Below, one piece after another: positions 1-8,169 of a DNA stretch of 64,000 bases. Where the stretch lies: contig DAOUJS010000006.1 in NCBI GenBank assembly GCA_034422355.1, positions 1-64,000 of the forward strand. The letters are read 5' to 3'. The DNA is from CATOSP01 sp034422355. Lineage in GTDB: Bacteria > Chloroflexota > Dehalococcoidia > Lucifugimonadales > UBA3495. The notes beneath the pieces are model-generated. The model searched no databases, was not told the origin of the DNA, and saw nothing but the letters and a program-made list of their open reading frames with translations. How positions within the stretch are numbered: position 1 is the stretch's first letter; each line of letters starts with the position of its first letter. The translations under genes and the position numbers were made by a program.

Positions 1-459
1 GCAAAATGGTCTTGGCCTCCCTCTTTGGGACCTGGCGGGCCAAGGGCCTGAACCCCTTCCTGGAATGCCGCCAGTTGCTCATTTCCCCTCAACCCTGAAC
101 AGTTACGTTTGGCGGCAGGGTCCTGGCAGCGGAGAATGATCCCGTTGTTCGCTCCTTTGACGTTTGCTCCCAGGGGCCGGGGGTTGCCGGGGGAAATTTT
201 AATTTTCCGGACATTTCCCTCACCCTAACCCTTTCCCAGAGGGAGAGGGGACTGCCGAAAGGACCCGACCTCGCATGGGAGCAAGTCTGACGGGTAAAGA
301 CATGAAGGGATGCACTATAGGGCATTAGGAGGGACAAATGTCAGTGGGATAGGGGCTTTCTTGCCATTTACCGGATACGGGTCCAGGGTATGGACTTGGT
401 TCCGCTTTCCAATGCAGTTCGGAGAGAAGTATTGTTCCCAGTAGCCGGGCACATGGCTT
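1..459. other. Left-end region without a convincing gene
   Basis: No reading frame here has protein-like composition; the short open frames on both strands look like chance frames. The stretch lies downstream of the leftward UDP-glucose dehydrogenase gene and holds one copy of a CCCTCACCC-type intergenic repeat (listed separately). The first 70 bases could be the edge of a gene lying outside the window, but nothing recognisable can be read. Confidence 0.5.
214..250 (+). repeat. CCCTCACCC-type intergenic hairpin element
   Basis: The core CCCTTTCCC - AGA - GGGAGAGGG (231-249 approximately) can fold into a 9-bp stem with one G-T wobble and a 3-base loop, preceded by CCCTCACCCTAA. Similar elements occur at 17541-17578 and 34607-34638 and, without a clear stem, near 29840. 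All are in the same orientation and lie at gene ends. This resembles REP-type palindromic elements; a role in transcription termination or mRNA stability is inference. Confidence 0.5.
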
Positions 460-1773
460 TTAGCAACCGAATGGCTCGCGTCTTCCCCTGCCAACGCCGA
501 CGTATTCGGCTCCAAGGCGGAGCATTTCAGTGGAGTCGAGGGCATTCCTGCCGTCAAAGACGAATCTTGGAGGGCGCATCTCGCTGACCATCGCGGGCCA
601 GTCTGCCTGGACGATTTCTTTCCACTCGGTGAAAAGTACCAGCGCCTGAGCGCCTGTAGCAGTCTCTTCGGCCGCGTTCACAAAGTCGACGCCTGACGGG
701 AACAACTCACGGGCATGAGCAATGGCCTGCGGGTCAAATGCCCTGACCTTGGCTCCCATTTCAACAAGGTCCCGGACCAATTCCAGGGATGCAGCCTCCC
801 TGACATCGTCGGTGCCAGGCTTGAAGGCCAGACCCAATACCCCGATTTGCAGCCCTTTCAGGCCGTCTCTGAACCTGGCCTGAAGTTTCTCCAGCGGGAG
901 ACTGCGTTGGTGGTCGTTGACCGCCGCAATTGCTCTCAAGAGACCCGGTTCTAGTCCGGCGGAATGCGCCATGTGCTTCAGCGCCCGGATGTCCTTGGGA
1001 AGGCAGGAGCCGCCATAGCCGACGCCGGCATAGACCCTGCCGCCCGTTCGTGCGTCGAGAGCCAGTCCTTCGCTAACGGCGTCAATGGAGGCTCCAACAG
1101 CGTCGCAAAGGGAAGCCATTTCGTTGATGAAGGAAATCCGTGTGGCCAGGAAAGCGTTGTTGGCGTACTTGATCATCTCCGCGCTGGTGATGTCGGTTAC
1201 CAGGTAGGGAGCTTCGATTCCCGAGTACATCTTCCTGACCGCATTGATGGCTTTCCCTGTCCGGGAATCAGTTCCCAGAACAATACGGTCCGGGAATTTC
1301 CAGTCCCGCAGCGCCCGGCCCTCCCTGAGAAACTCGGGATTGGCGATGTAGTCAATACCAAGCCCCTTCAGGTCCTTTTGGAGAAACTTCACGCCACTGC
1401 CGGGCGGAACGGTGCTCTTCATTAAGAGGACCAGGTCCTTGGGTTCCCGGCTCCTGACCCACGCCAGGGCATCATGTACCTGGCTCATATCCACATCGCC
1501 CCTGGCGGAGGTGGGCGTACCGGCGGCGACCAGGGCGATTCCGTACAGGTCCCCGGCAAAGTCGCCGCTTTGAAGGAACCTCAAATTGCCGCGGCTCGCG
1601 GCTTCGGCTACGCAATCCTGCAAGCCGGGTTCGTAGAGGTGGACCCGGCCCTCACGCAACGCCTGAATCCTGTCCTCGTCTATGTCCAGCCCCGTGACGT
1701 CATGGCCCGCCGCGGCCAGTCCACCGGCAGCCACCAGACCCATGTGTCCCAGGCCGATGACGGTGATCTTCAA
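460..1773 (-). CDS. ugd: UDP-glucose/GDP-mannose dehydrogenase family protein (likely UDP-glucose 6-dehydrogenase)
   Basis: This cytosolic enzyme oxidises UDP-glucose to UDP-glucuronate in two NAD-dependent steps. The 437-residue protein has the usual family length. It shows the N-terminal Rossmann motif GLGHMG (residues 7-12), NPEFLREG (145-152), and the catalytic-cysteine motif GYGGSCLPKD with Cys257. The start is a TTG preceded by AAGGAG at a 6-base spacing, which supports this unusual start codon. It is divergent from the glycosyltransferase fusion at 2008. Together with the UDP-glucuronate-type epimerase at 10995-11978 it could supply uronic acid donors for a surface polymer. UDP-N-acetyl-mannosamine dehydrogenase is a possible alternative within the family, but the sequence around the cysteine fits Ugd. 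Confidence 0.9.
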   Translation of the reverse strand: MKITVIGLGHMGLVAAGGLAAAGHDVTGLDIDEDRIQALREGRVHLYEPGLQDCVAEAASRGNLRFLQSGDFAGDLYGIALVAAGTPTSARGDVDMSQVHDALAWVRSREPKDLVLLMKSTVPPGSGVKFLQKDLKGLGIDYIANPEFLREGRALRDWKFPDRIVLGTDSRTGKAINAVRKMYSGIEAPYLVTDITSAEMIKYANNAFLATRISFINEMASLCDAVGASIDAVSEGLALDARTGGRVYAGVGYGGSCLPKDIRALKHMAHSAGLEPGLLRAIAAVNDHQRSLPLEKLQARFRDGLKGLQIGVLGLAFKPGTDDVREAASLELVRDLVEMGAKVRAFDPQAIAHARELFPSGVDFVNAAEETATGAQALVLFTEWKEIVQADWPAMVSEMRPPRFVFDGRNALDSTEMLRLGAEYVGVGRGRREPFGC

Positions 1774-1908
1774 TCAACTCTCCTTAATCAGCTCTCCTTG
1801 TCAGCCGCCGGTCGTTCCCAGCCTATAGCCGATTCCACGCGAACAACACACACTGATTACCGCCTCAATATAGACGATTTTGTCAATTAACATCGACAAG
1901 CTACAGGA

Positions 1909-1937
1909 TTGACACTTAATCTTGGCTATGGTATATG
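1909..1937 (+). promoter_or_regulatory. Candidate sigma-70 promoter for the flippase-glycosyltransferase fusion
   Basis: A perfect -35 TTGACA (1909-1914) is followed by a 17-base spacer and TATATG (1932-1937) as the -10. Transcription would start near 1944, giving a leader of about 64 bases before the GTG start at 2008. The spacing is ideal; the -10 matches 4 of 6 consensus bases. A second TTGACA lies on the opposite strand at 1881-1886 and may serve ugd, but no good -10 was found for it. Confidence 0.5.
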
Positions 1938-2007
1938 TCTACACGATATAGTCCAGTAATGATATACACCCGTTTTAGAAAGCACAAGGCATTTTAACAG
2001 CAACTCT

Positions 2008-5000
2008 GTGCAGACACCTCACCACATAGTGTCGCAAACGGATAGTCAAGTTGATGGAGCTTCCGAGGCTCTCGGTGGTCGCTCTGTATCAGCTTTCAGA
2101 GCCCTGCTTTCCGTAGCACTCGCAGGGCTGGCCTTGTTGCTGGTCGTCTACCTGGCAGACTGGTCAGAGTTGAGGACCGCCTTGAGGCAGTTGGTGGTCC
2201 AGCCTTGGCTGGTAGCCATTTTCCTCGTTGGCTATACATGCGCCTTTCTACTGAGGGCCTTTGCCTGGCGAGCGCTTACAAGCAGCCGCATAGGCTTATA
2301 CCGGCTATTTGTATCCATTCAAGCAGGTCTTTTAGTCAATCATCTTGCGCCGATAAAGCTCGGCGAGATTGTTCGTCCCCTACTCGCTGCGCGGTACGGG
2401 TTGCCGGTCTCCGAGGCCGCCGCCACGACCGCTGTGGCGCGATACCTGGACTTCACGGTCTTGCTGGCAATTGCCGCGGTGGTTGGGGTGTCCTTGTCCC
2501 TGGCGTCAGGAGCGGAGCTTTGGTTGGAGGGGCTGGCCCTGCCGTCTGCGGTGATTCTCGGATGCGGGGCGGCGCTGGTGGCCATGCGCCAGGCGCGCTG
2601 GTTCGACTGGCTCCCCGGTCCTCTGCGGAGCAGGTTTGAGTTGCTGCAACAGCAACTACGACAGGTATCGCCGAGGCGAGCGGTCCTGGCGCTGCTATGG
2701 ACGATGCCCAGTTGGGTGCTGGATGCTGCGGTGATCATTGTCGCCGCGAAGGCTCTTGGAATTGAGCTTTCCCTGGCCGCAGCCGTTGCCGTTACGGCGT
2801 TCACCATCCTGTTCCAGGTGTTCCACCTGACACCCGGTGGGATCGGTGTTTACGAGGCCGTAATGACCGGTGCGCTTTATGCCCACGGAGTCCCATGGGA
2901 CCAGGGGCTGGCCCTGGCAGTTGCCACCCACGGCTTGAAGTTCGCCTATTCCTATACCGTTGCCCTGGGGTTCACCCTGACTGCATTCAGGAAGCTGCCG
3001 GAGCTGCGGCCCCTGAGCAGCCTCCGTGGGAACGCAGATGGCTCCACGGCCGCCTCCCGGTTCGAGGTGTTTGCTGCCCGCCTCTGGAACGTTCTGAACG
3101 AGGGCAAGCCCTTCACTCCCGTATTCGTGGCCGGCATCCTGGCGCTGCTCAGCCTGCCGCACATCACCGACTCGGGATACTGGCTCAAGGCGGGAATAGC
3201 TTTGGCAGCGTTGCTGCCTCTCTTCCTGCTCTTCTACCGCTTTGATTTTCCACTCGGGTTGCGGGTGGTGCTGTGGTTAGCGTTGGCCGTGTTCCTTGGC
3301 GCATTCCGGTTCATAGATTTCTGGTCTGTGGCCCTGGTGCTTGGCCTCTATTTGACCTTCACGGTCGTTCTCTGGGGGACGGTCTATTACCACCTGCGCA
3401 TCGGCACTCCGTGGACGAACTTCACGAGGTTCTGGCGGCTGGTCCTGGAGAATCCAGACCCCACCAGCGGCAACTTCCTGGAGCAGATACCGAAGACGCT
3501 GCTGATGGTGACGGCTTTCCTGCTGTTGGTGGACCGGCCCGGGCTGAATACGGTTATAGCTGTCGAGGGATTCATTGCCGGGCTTGGAGTAGTCGCCCTG
3601 CTGGTCCATCAATGGTTCTTTACCTGGCCGCCAGCCCCTTCCGTGAAGCCCACGCGCCTGGTAGCGGACGAGGGCCAACGGCGGTGCAGACGCTTCATCA
3701 CCATCGTGATCGACGGCTGCCGGGCCGACCGGCGGCTGGAGGCCGACACTCCGTTCATCGACAGGCTGTGCCGGGAGGGAGTGGACTACACCGACACCTC
3801 AACCGTGTACCCGGCCCGCACGGTCACCGGGTTCAGTTCCATGTTCACAGGCGCTCCGCCCCGGACTCACGGCATGTCCAGCAACTTCGTGCCCAGCCTT
3901 GGGGTCAAGTGCGAGTCCATTTTCGACGCACTGCGGGCCGGGGGGTTGACCGGCAAGCTGGTAGGCATCGCCCACCTGGTGGACGCCTTCGGCGAGACCG
4001 ATGTTGAGACCGTAACCGCGGTAACCAACAACGACGAGATCGACTACGCCCTGGTCGCACGGGCCAAGGCGGTGATCGAGGGGGAAGACCCCGACCTGCT
4101 CATACTGCAACTGTTGAGCGTGGACCAGACCGGACATGCCCGGGGCAGCTACAACTCCGAGTACCTGTCCAAGATCGAGGAGAGCGACCGAATCATCCAG
4201 GAGTTCCTGGGATGGTGCGAGTCCGTCGGCTACCTGGACGGTGCGACGGTGCTGGTCACCGCCGATCATGGGCAAGGCATCGGCATCGGCGGGCACGGCC
4301 ACATGAGTCCGTCGGAGCGCTACGTACCCTGCATCATGTGGGGAGAGGGCGTTGAGCTGACCGGGCCGGTGGAGGAGCCGCGCTCCGTGATGGACGTCGC
4401 GGCCACCATCGCCTACTTCCTGGGGGTGAAACCTCCTGCTCAGTCGGTGGGACAGGTCCTGGGAATAACCGATAGCGACGCCGCGGCCCGGCCCGTAGCG
4501 GTGATAGTCCCGGCGTACAACGAGTCGGAAAACCTTCCGCGCACACTGTCTCGAATACCACGGCAGCAACTCCCCAACCTTCAGGTAATCGTGGTTGACG
4601 ACGGCTCCACCGACGGCACTGCCGAAGCAGCCCGGAAGCATGGAGCCGATGTGGTCGTCTCCCACGCCCGCAACCTGGGCCTGGGCGCCGCGCTGCGTAC
4701 CGGCCTGGCCGCCGCCAACGACTTGGATGCCCGGGCCGCTGTGTACGTGGACGCCGACGGCGAGTATCCGCCCGAGCAAATTCCCGACCTGCTGGCGCCC
4801 ATTGAGTCCGGCGAGGCCGACTATGTGTTGGGTTCGCGCTATCTGGGCAAGCGTCCGAGCCAGCGCCTGTTCCGCCGTATCGGCAACCTGGTCTTCACCG
4901 GGCTGCTGACCGTTGCCAGCGGCCGTCGCATGACCGACGGGCAGACGGGTTTCCGGGCCTTCTCGCGCCGGGCATTGGAATGCGCCGAAATTATCCACGA

Positions 5001-5166
5001 TTACAACTACGCCCAGGTGCTGACCCTCGACCTGCTGAAGAAAGGTATGCGGATGCGGGAGGTGCCCGTCGCCTATAACCGCCGTACCAGGGGCAGTTCA
5101 TTCATCGGACCCAGGTATCTCTGGCGCGTCCCAACCGGGATGTTGCGCGAGATGCTGAGCAAGTAA
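2008..5166 (+). CDS. Flippase-like / type I phosphodiesterase / family 2 glycosyltransferase triple fusion
   Basis: This 1052-residue membrane protein contains what are normally three separate proteins. Residues about 30-330 are multi-spanning and match the lysylphosphatidylglycerol synthase/AglD-YbhN flippase-like family, including the signature LTPGGIGVYE. Residues 350-540 are more membrane helices. Residues about 558-825 form an alkaline-phosphatase-superfamily type I phosphodiesterase, with metal-site motifs VIDGCRADRR, YPARTVTGF, SVDQTGHA, TADHGQ and GGHGH. Residues 826-1052 are a DPM1-like GT2 domain (VIVPAYNESENL, VVDDGSTDGT, DADGEY). The start is GTG without a clear ribosome site. I infer synthesis and handling of polyprenyl-phosphate-linked sugars for surface glycans. 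The order flippase-esterase-transferase suggests that charging, flipping and release act together, but no substrate can be read from sequence. Confidence 0.8.
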   Translation: MQTPHHIVSQTDSQVDGASEALGGRSVSAFRALLSVALAGLALLLVVYLADWSELRTALRQLVVQPWLVAIFLVGYTCAFLLRAFAWRALTSSRIGLYRLFVSIQAGLLVNHLAPIKLGEIVRPLLAARYGLPVSEAAATTAVARYLDFTVLLAIAAVVGVSLSLASGAELWLEGLALPSAVILGCGAALVAMRQARWFDWLPGPLRSRFELLQQQLRQVSPRRAVLALLWTMPSWVLDAAVIIVAAKALGIELSLAAAVAVTAFTILFQVFHLTPGGIGVYEAVMTGALYAHGVPWDQGLALAVATHGLKFAYSYTVALGFTLTAFRKLPELRPLSSLRGNADGSTAASRFEVFAARLWNVLNEGKPFTPVFVAGILALLSLPHITDSGYWLKAGIALAALLPLFLLFYRFDFPLGLRVVLWLALAVFLGAFRFIDFWSVALVLGLYLTFTVVLWGTVYYHLRIGTPWTNFTRFWRLVLENPDPTSGNFLEQIPKTLLMVTAFLLLVDRPGLNTVIAVEGFIAGLGVVALLVHQWFFTWPPAPSVKPTRLVADEGQRRCRRFITIVIDGCRADRRLEADTPFIDRLCREGVDYTDTSTVYPARTVTGFSSMFTGAPPRTHGMSSNFVPSLGVKCESIFDALRAGGLTGKLVGIAHLVDAFGETDVETVTAVTNNDEIDYALVARAKAVIEGEDPDLLILQLLSVDQTGHARGSYNSEYLSKIEESDRIIQEFLGWCESVGYLDGATVLVTADHGQGIGIGGHGHMSPSERYVPCIMWGEGVELTGPVEEPRSVMDVAATIAYFLGVKPPAQSVGQVLGITDSDAAARPVAVIVPAYNESENLPRTLSRIPRQQLPNLQVIVVDDGSTDGTAEAARKHGADVVVSHARNLGLGAALRTGLAAANDLDARAAVYVDADGEYPPEQIPDLLAPIESGEADYVLGSRYLGKRPSQRLFRRIGNLVFTGLLTVASGRRMTDGQTGFRAFSRRALECAEIIHDYNYAQVLTLDLLKKGMRMREVPVAYNRRTRGSSFIGPRYLWRVPTGMLREMLSK

Positions 5167-5208
5167 TCAACATACTCACCATCAATACACTCACCCAACA
5201 TACTCACC

Positions 5209-5227
5209 AAGGAGGATGACCAACGTG
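5209..5227 (+). promoter_or_regulatory. Ribosome binding site that fixes a GTG start
   Basis: AAGGAGG (5209-5215) directly abuts an ATG at 5216, too close for initiation. An in-frame GTG at 5225 lies nine bases downstream at ideal spacing. The GTG start also gives a compact lipoprotein signal peptide. A 10-base direct repeat CATACTCACC (5171-5180 and 5199-5208) precedes it. Confidence 0.6.
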
Positions 5228-8128
5228 CTCTATCACATCAGGACTTGGGGATCACGGCCCCGCAGACGGTATTGGACCGCAGGTCTGGCAATGGCCATGT
5301 TGCTTGCGCTGGTCCTGGCCTGCCAGCAGGAACCGCCGCCCCCGGCGCCGGTTTCCCCATCGCAGGCAGGGGCAGCGGAAGCCGTGGCGCAAGCAGCGGA
5401 AGCCGTAGCGCGGGCGGCAGACGCGGTGGCGCAAGCGCAAGCGCAGTCGGCAGACGCCGTATCACAAGCGCAATCGCAATCGGTAGAAGTGGTGGCGCAA
5501 GCGCAGGCCGAAGCCGCGGAAGCGGTGGCGCAAGCGCAGGCGCAGGCCGCGGAAGCAGTGGCGCAAGCGCAGGCGGAAGCCGCGGAAGCGGTGGAAGCGG
5601 TAGCGCAGGCACAGGTCGGAGCCGCGGAAGCGGTGTCGCAAGCGCAGACGCAGGCTGCGGAATCAGTGGCCCAGGCCCAGGCCCAGGCAGCAGAAGCGGT
5701 AGCGCAGGCGCAGACGCAAGCCGCGGAAGCTGTGGCGCAGGCGGCGGCGGCGCAAGCGCTATCGGTAGAAGCGGTGGCACAAGCGCAAGCACAAGCGGCG
5801 GAAGCTGTGGTGCAAGCGGCGCGTCGGGGTGAGGACCGTCCCACCATTTCGGTGATTGGGGGCGGGTCCGGTGGCACAGGCACCGGAACCGGAACCGGGA
5901 CGGGCACTGGCACCGGAACCGGAACTGGGACGGGCACTGTCACTGGAACGGGAACAGGCACTGGGACAGGAACCGGGACCGGTACTGGAACGGGCACCGG
6001 CACCGGGACGGGAACAGGCACCGGCACCGGAACTGGTACTGGGACAGGAACAGGCACCGGAACGGGCGCTGGCACCGGCTATCGTGCTGTCCAAGGCGAG
6101 ACCGGCGGCCTGACGATACCCACCGGTCTCAGTCCCGAGACCAGCGGCCCCACCAGGTCCGACGGCTACTACACCGCCACGACCAACCGGGAGATTTACC
6201 AGAAAATCTCCACGGACTACCAGGAGATAGCCAAGCTGACCAACCTGATCAGTGAAGGCAATCCCCTGCCCGCGGCGGAGATCTGGCTTCTGTACGAAAC
6301 GGGGCCGCACACTCGCCTCGGCCCGCAGAGCCGCACGCTTCGGAATTTCGCCGCCGGCCCCACACCGGCTGCGTATTTCCCCGACGCAGCCGAGTTCTAC
6401 GGGTCTGACACCTTCCTCGATTCTCCGATTCAGAACGCTGTACGCAAGCGCGGCGAAGCGCAAAACTACACCGACCCCCAGCGGCGCCAGGCCATAACCA
6501 AAGGCGTCCTCAGAATCCTCTATCACTGGGCCAAGTTCTATATGATCATTGGCAGCGAGCGAATGAGCTCCGGCCTGATCGACGAGGCATGGGCCGTCTA
6601 CGTCGGTGAAGAAGTCAACGGGCGTTATCCCAACTCCCTGGCCGCCTTGGCCCAGGCGCGCGAGGGCAACTTCGGACGGCAGGGGACCATTGATATCCCC
6701 CTCCGACGGGCTATGGACCGGGCCAGGCAGGCAGCCGACGCCGGGGACAGGGCGGCGCTGGACGCAGCGACCCAGGACGTCTATTCCCGCTTCAACGCCA
6801 TCTTCTACCTTGCCACCGTCAGGTACATCGGCCGGGTATATGATGACGCACAAGCCGGCAACCGGGACGCTTTGGGGACCCACCAGGTCGAAGCCCTGGC
6901 GTTCTACCGGTCCATCCAGCCGGAGGTCGCCAAGGCCGACCCATCTGCCGACGAGACAATCATGGCCTACCTGGAGGCATCACCGAACCGGGTTACGGCT
7001 CTAGCGCGCAACGAGGCCCTGAAGGCCCTCAACCGGACGGCTTCGGCGCTCATGCTGGAACAGAGCGACCTCATTACCCAGTACGATGCCGATACCGGCG
7101 ACGGAGCCAGCGGCACGCCGTCTCCCGACACCGGCGATTTGGACCTTTCCTCCAGCCTGTTCATCCCGGTGGGCCAGGCTGCCGAGACCAGCGGCCCCAC
7201 CAAGTCCGACGGCTACTTCCATCCCACAACCAACCGGGAGATTTACCAGAAGATTTCCACGGACTACCGGGAGATAGCCAGGCTGACCAACGTGATCAAC
7301 GAGGGCCAACCCCTGCCCGCGGCAGACATCCTGCTGATGTACGAGGCGGGCATTCACACCCGTATCGGCCCCCAGAGCCGGACACTGGCCAGCTTCGCCC
7401 GCAACCCGCGCCGGGCCGGGGACTTCCCGGTCGCCGCGGAATTCTACGGGTCCTCCTCCTTCCTGCAGACGCCGGTGAATAACGCGATCCGCAAGCGCGG
7501 CGAAGCGGAGGATTACACCGATGCCCAGCGGCGCCAGGCCATAAACAAGGGCGTCCTCAGAATCCTCTACCACTGGGCCAAGTTCTACATGATCATCGGC
7601 GGCGAGCAAATGAGGTCCGGCCTGATCGACGAGGCGTGGGCCGTCTACGTCGGCGAGGAGGTAGACGGTGAATACCCCAACTCCCTGGCCGCCTTGGCCC
7701 GTGCGCGGGAGCGCAACTTCGGGCGAGAGGGGGCCATAGACATTCCCCTTCGCCTGGCTATGGAACGGGCCCGGCAAGCGGCGGACGCCGGGAGCAGGGG
7801 GGACTTCGAAGCAGCGGCCCGGGACGTCTACTCTCGGTTTAATGCCATCTTCTACCTCGCCACCGTCAGATACATCGGCATCGCGCAGAACGACGTTCAG
7901 GAAGGCAAAGACCCGGGCACTCACCAGGTTGAAGCCCTGGCGTTCTACCAGTCAATCCAGCCCGAGGTCGCCAAGGCTGACCCGTCTGCCGACGCGACAA
8001 TCATGGCCTACCTCGAGGCTGAACCGGACCAGCTTACGCCCGAGTCGCGCGACGCGGCCCTCGCGGCCCTCAACGGGGCTGCGCAGGCGCTCCTGTTGAC
8101 GCCGGCAGACCTGGTGACCGGTTACTAG
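5225..8128 (+). CDS. Giant stalked lipoprotein with two FEA1-like domains
   Basis: The 968-residue protein begins with a type II signal peptide ending in LVLAC (lipid-modified Cys33). A 150-residue Ala/Gln/Glu helical stalk follows, built of 11-residue units such as AAEAVAQAQAQ, then a 68-residue Gly-Thr dipeptide linker (residues 217-284). Two homologous domains of about 310 residues come next (roughly 6139-7080 and 7186-8125). Both start TSGPT(R/K)SDGY and share RRQAI(T/N)KGVLRILYHWAKFY, DEAWAVYVGEEV and HQVEALAFY. The DEAWAxY motif, the RTL..F block and the helical layout resemble the algal FEA1/H43 low-iron-induced secreted protein; I recall this from the family and have not searched it. 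A ferric-binding-type lipoprotein follows after 41 bases. An iron-capture role is inferred. Confidence 0.6.
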   Translation: MLYHIRTWGSRPRRRYWTAGLAMAMLLALVLACQQEPPPPAPVSPSQAGAAEAVAQAAEAVARAADAVAQAQAQSADAVSQAQSQSVEVVAQAQAEAAEAVAQAQAQAAEAVAQAQAEAAEAVEAVAQAQVGAAEAVSQAQTQAAESVAQAQAQAAEAVAQAQTQAAEAVAQAAAAQALSVEAVAQAQAQAAEAVVQAARRGEDRPTISVIGGGSGGTGTGTGTGTGTGTGTGTGTGTVTGTGTGTGTGTGTGTGTGTGTGTGTGTGTGTGTGTGTGTGTGAGTGYRAVQGETGGLTIPTGLSPETSGPTRSDGYYTATTNREIYQKISTDYQEIAKLTNLISEGNPLPAAEIWLLYETGPHTRLGPQSRTLRNFAAGPTPAAYFPDAAEFYGSDTFLDSPIQNAVRKRGEAQNYTDPQRRQAITKGVLRILYHWAKFYMIIGSERMSSGLIDEAWAVYVGEEVNGRYPNSLAALAQAREGNFGRQGTIDIPLRRAMDRARQAADAGDRAALDAATQDVYSRFNAIFYLATVRYIGRVYDDAQAGNRDALGTHQVEALAFYRSIQPEVAKADPSADETIMAYLEASPNRVTALARNEALKALNRTASALMLEQSDLITQYDADTGDGASGTPSPDTGDLDLSSSLFIPVGQAAETSGPTKSDGYFHPTTNREIYQKISTDYREIARLTNVINEGQPLPAADILLMYEAGIHTRIGPQSRTLASFARNPRRAGDFPVAAEFYGSSSFLQTPVNNAIRKRGEAEDYTDAQRRQAINKGVLRILYHWAKFYMIIGGEQMRSGLIDEAWAVYVGEEVDGEYPNSLAALARARERNFGREGAIDIPLRLAMERARQAADAGSRGDFEAAARDVYSRFNAIFYLATVRYIGIAQNDVQEGKDPGTHQVEALAFYQSIQPEVAKADPSADATIMAYLEAEPDQLTPESRDAALAALNGAAQALLLTPADLVTGY
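5371..5826 (+). repeat. Coding hendecad repeat array (Ala-rich helical stalk)
   Basis: About a dozen 33-base units encode 11-residue segments such as AAEAVAQAQAE and AAEAVSQAQTQ. Some units are lengthened or shortened (AAEAVEAVAQAQVG). Codons differ between units (gcg, gcc, gca and gct for Ala). An 11-residue period is expected for a right-handed or straight coiled coil rather than a heptad one. The array probably forms a long helical stalk between membrane anchor and linker. Confidence 0.75.
5873..6076 (+). repeat. Coding Gly-Thr dipeptide array (34 dipeptide positions)
   Basis: Thirty-four consecutive dipeptide codon pairs read Gly-Thr, except one Val-Thr after 11 units and one Gly-Ala near the end. 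All four Gly codons and all four Thr codons occur in irregular order, so the DNA repeat is degenerate while the peptide is nearly perfect. It is an extended linker between the helical stalk and the first globular domain. The Thr residues could carry O-glycans. Confidence 0.85.
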
Positions 8129-8169
8129 CGACCAGTCGGCAACCTCACCAATGAATTAGGGGAACAGGT

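Noticed and set aside
3799..4998. 399-codon minus-strand frame inside the triple fusion
   Set aside because: Codon bias and intact phosphodiesterase and GT2 motifs lie on the plus strand; the antisense frame has no family resemblance.
5233..6075. Long minus-strand frame encoding Pro-Val repeats opposite the Gly-Thr array
   Set aside because: It is the antisense of the repeat coding region; composition follows from the plus-strand repeat and there is no ribosome site.
5873..6076. Repeat array as a CRISPR or non-coding satellite
   Set aside because: Units are 6 bases with no spacers and keep the reading frame of the lipoprotein.
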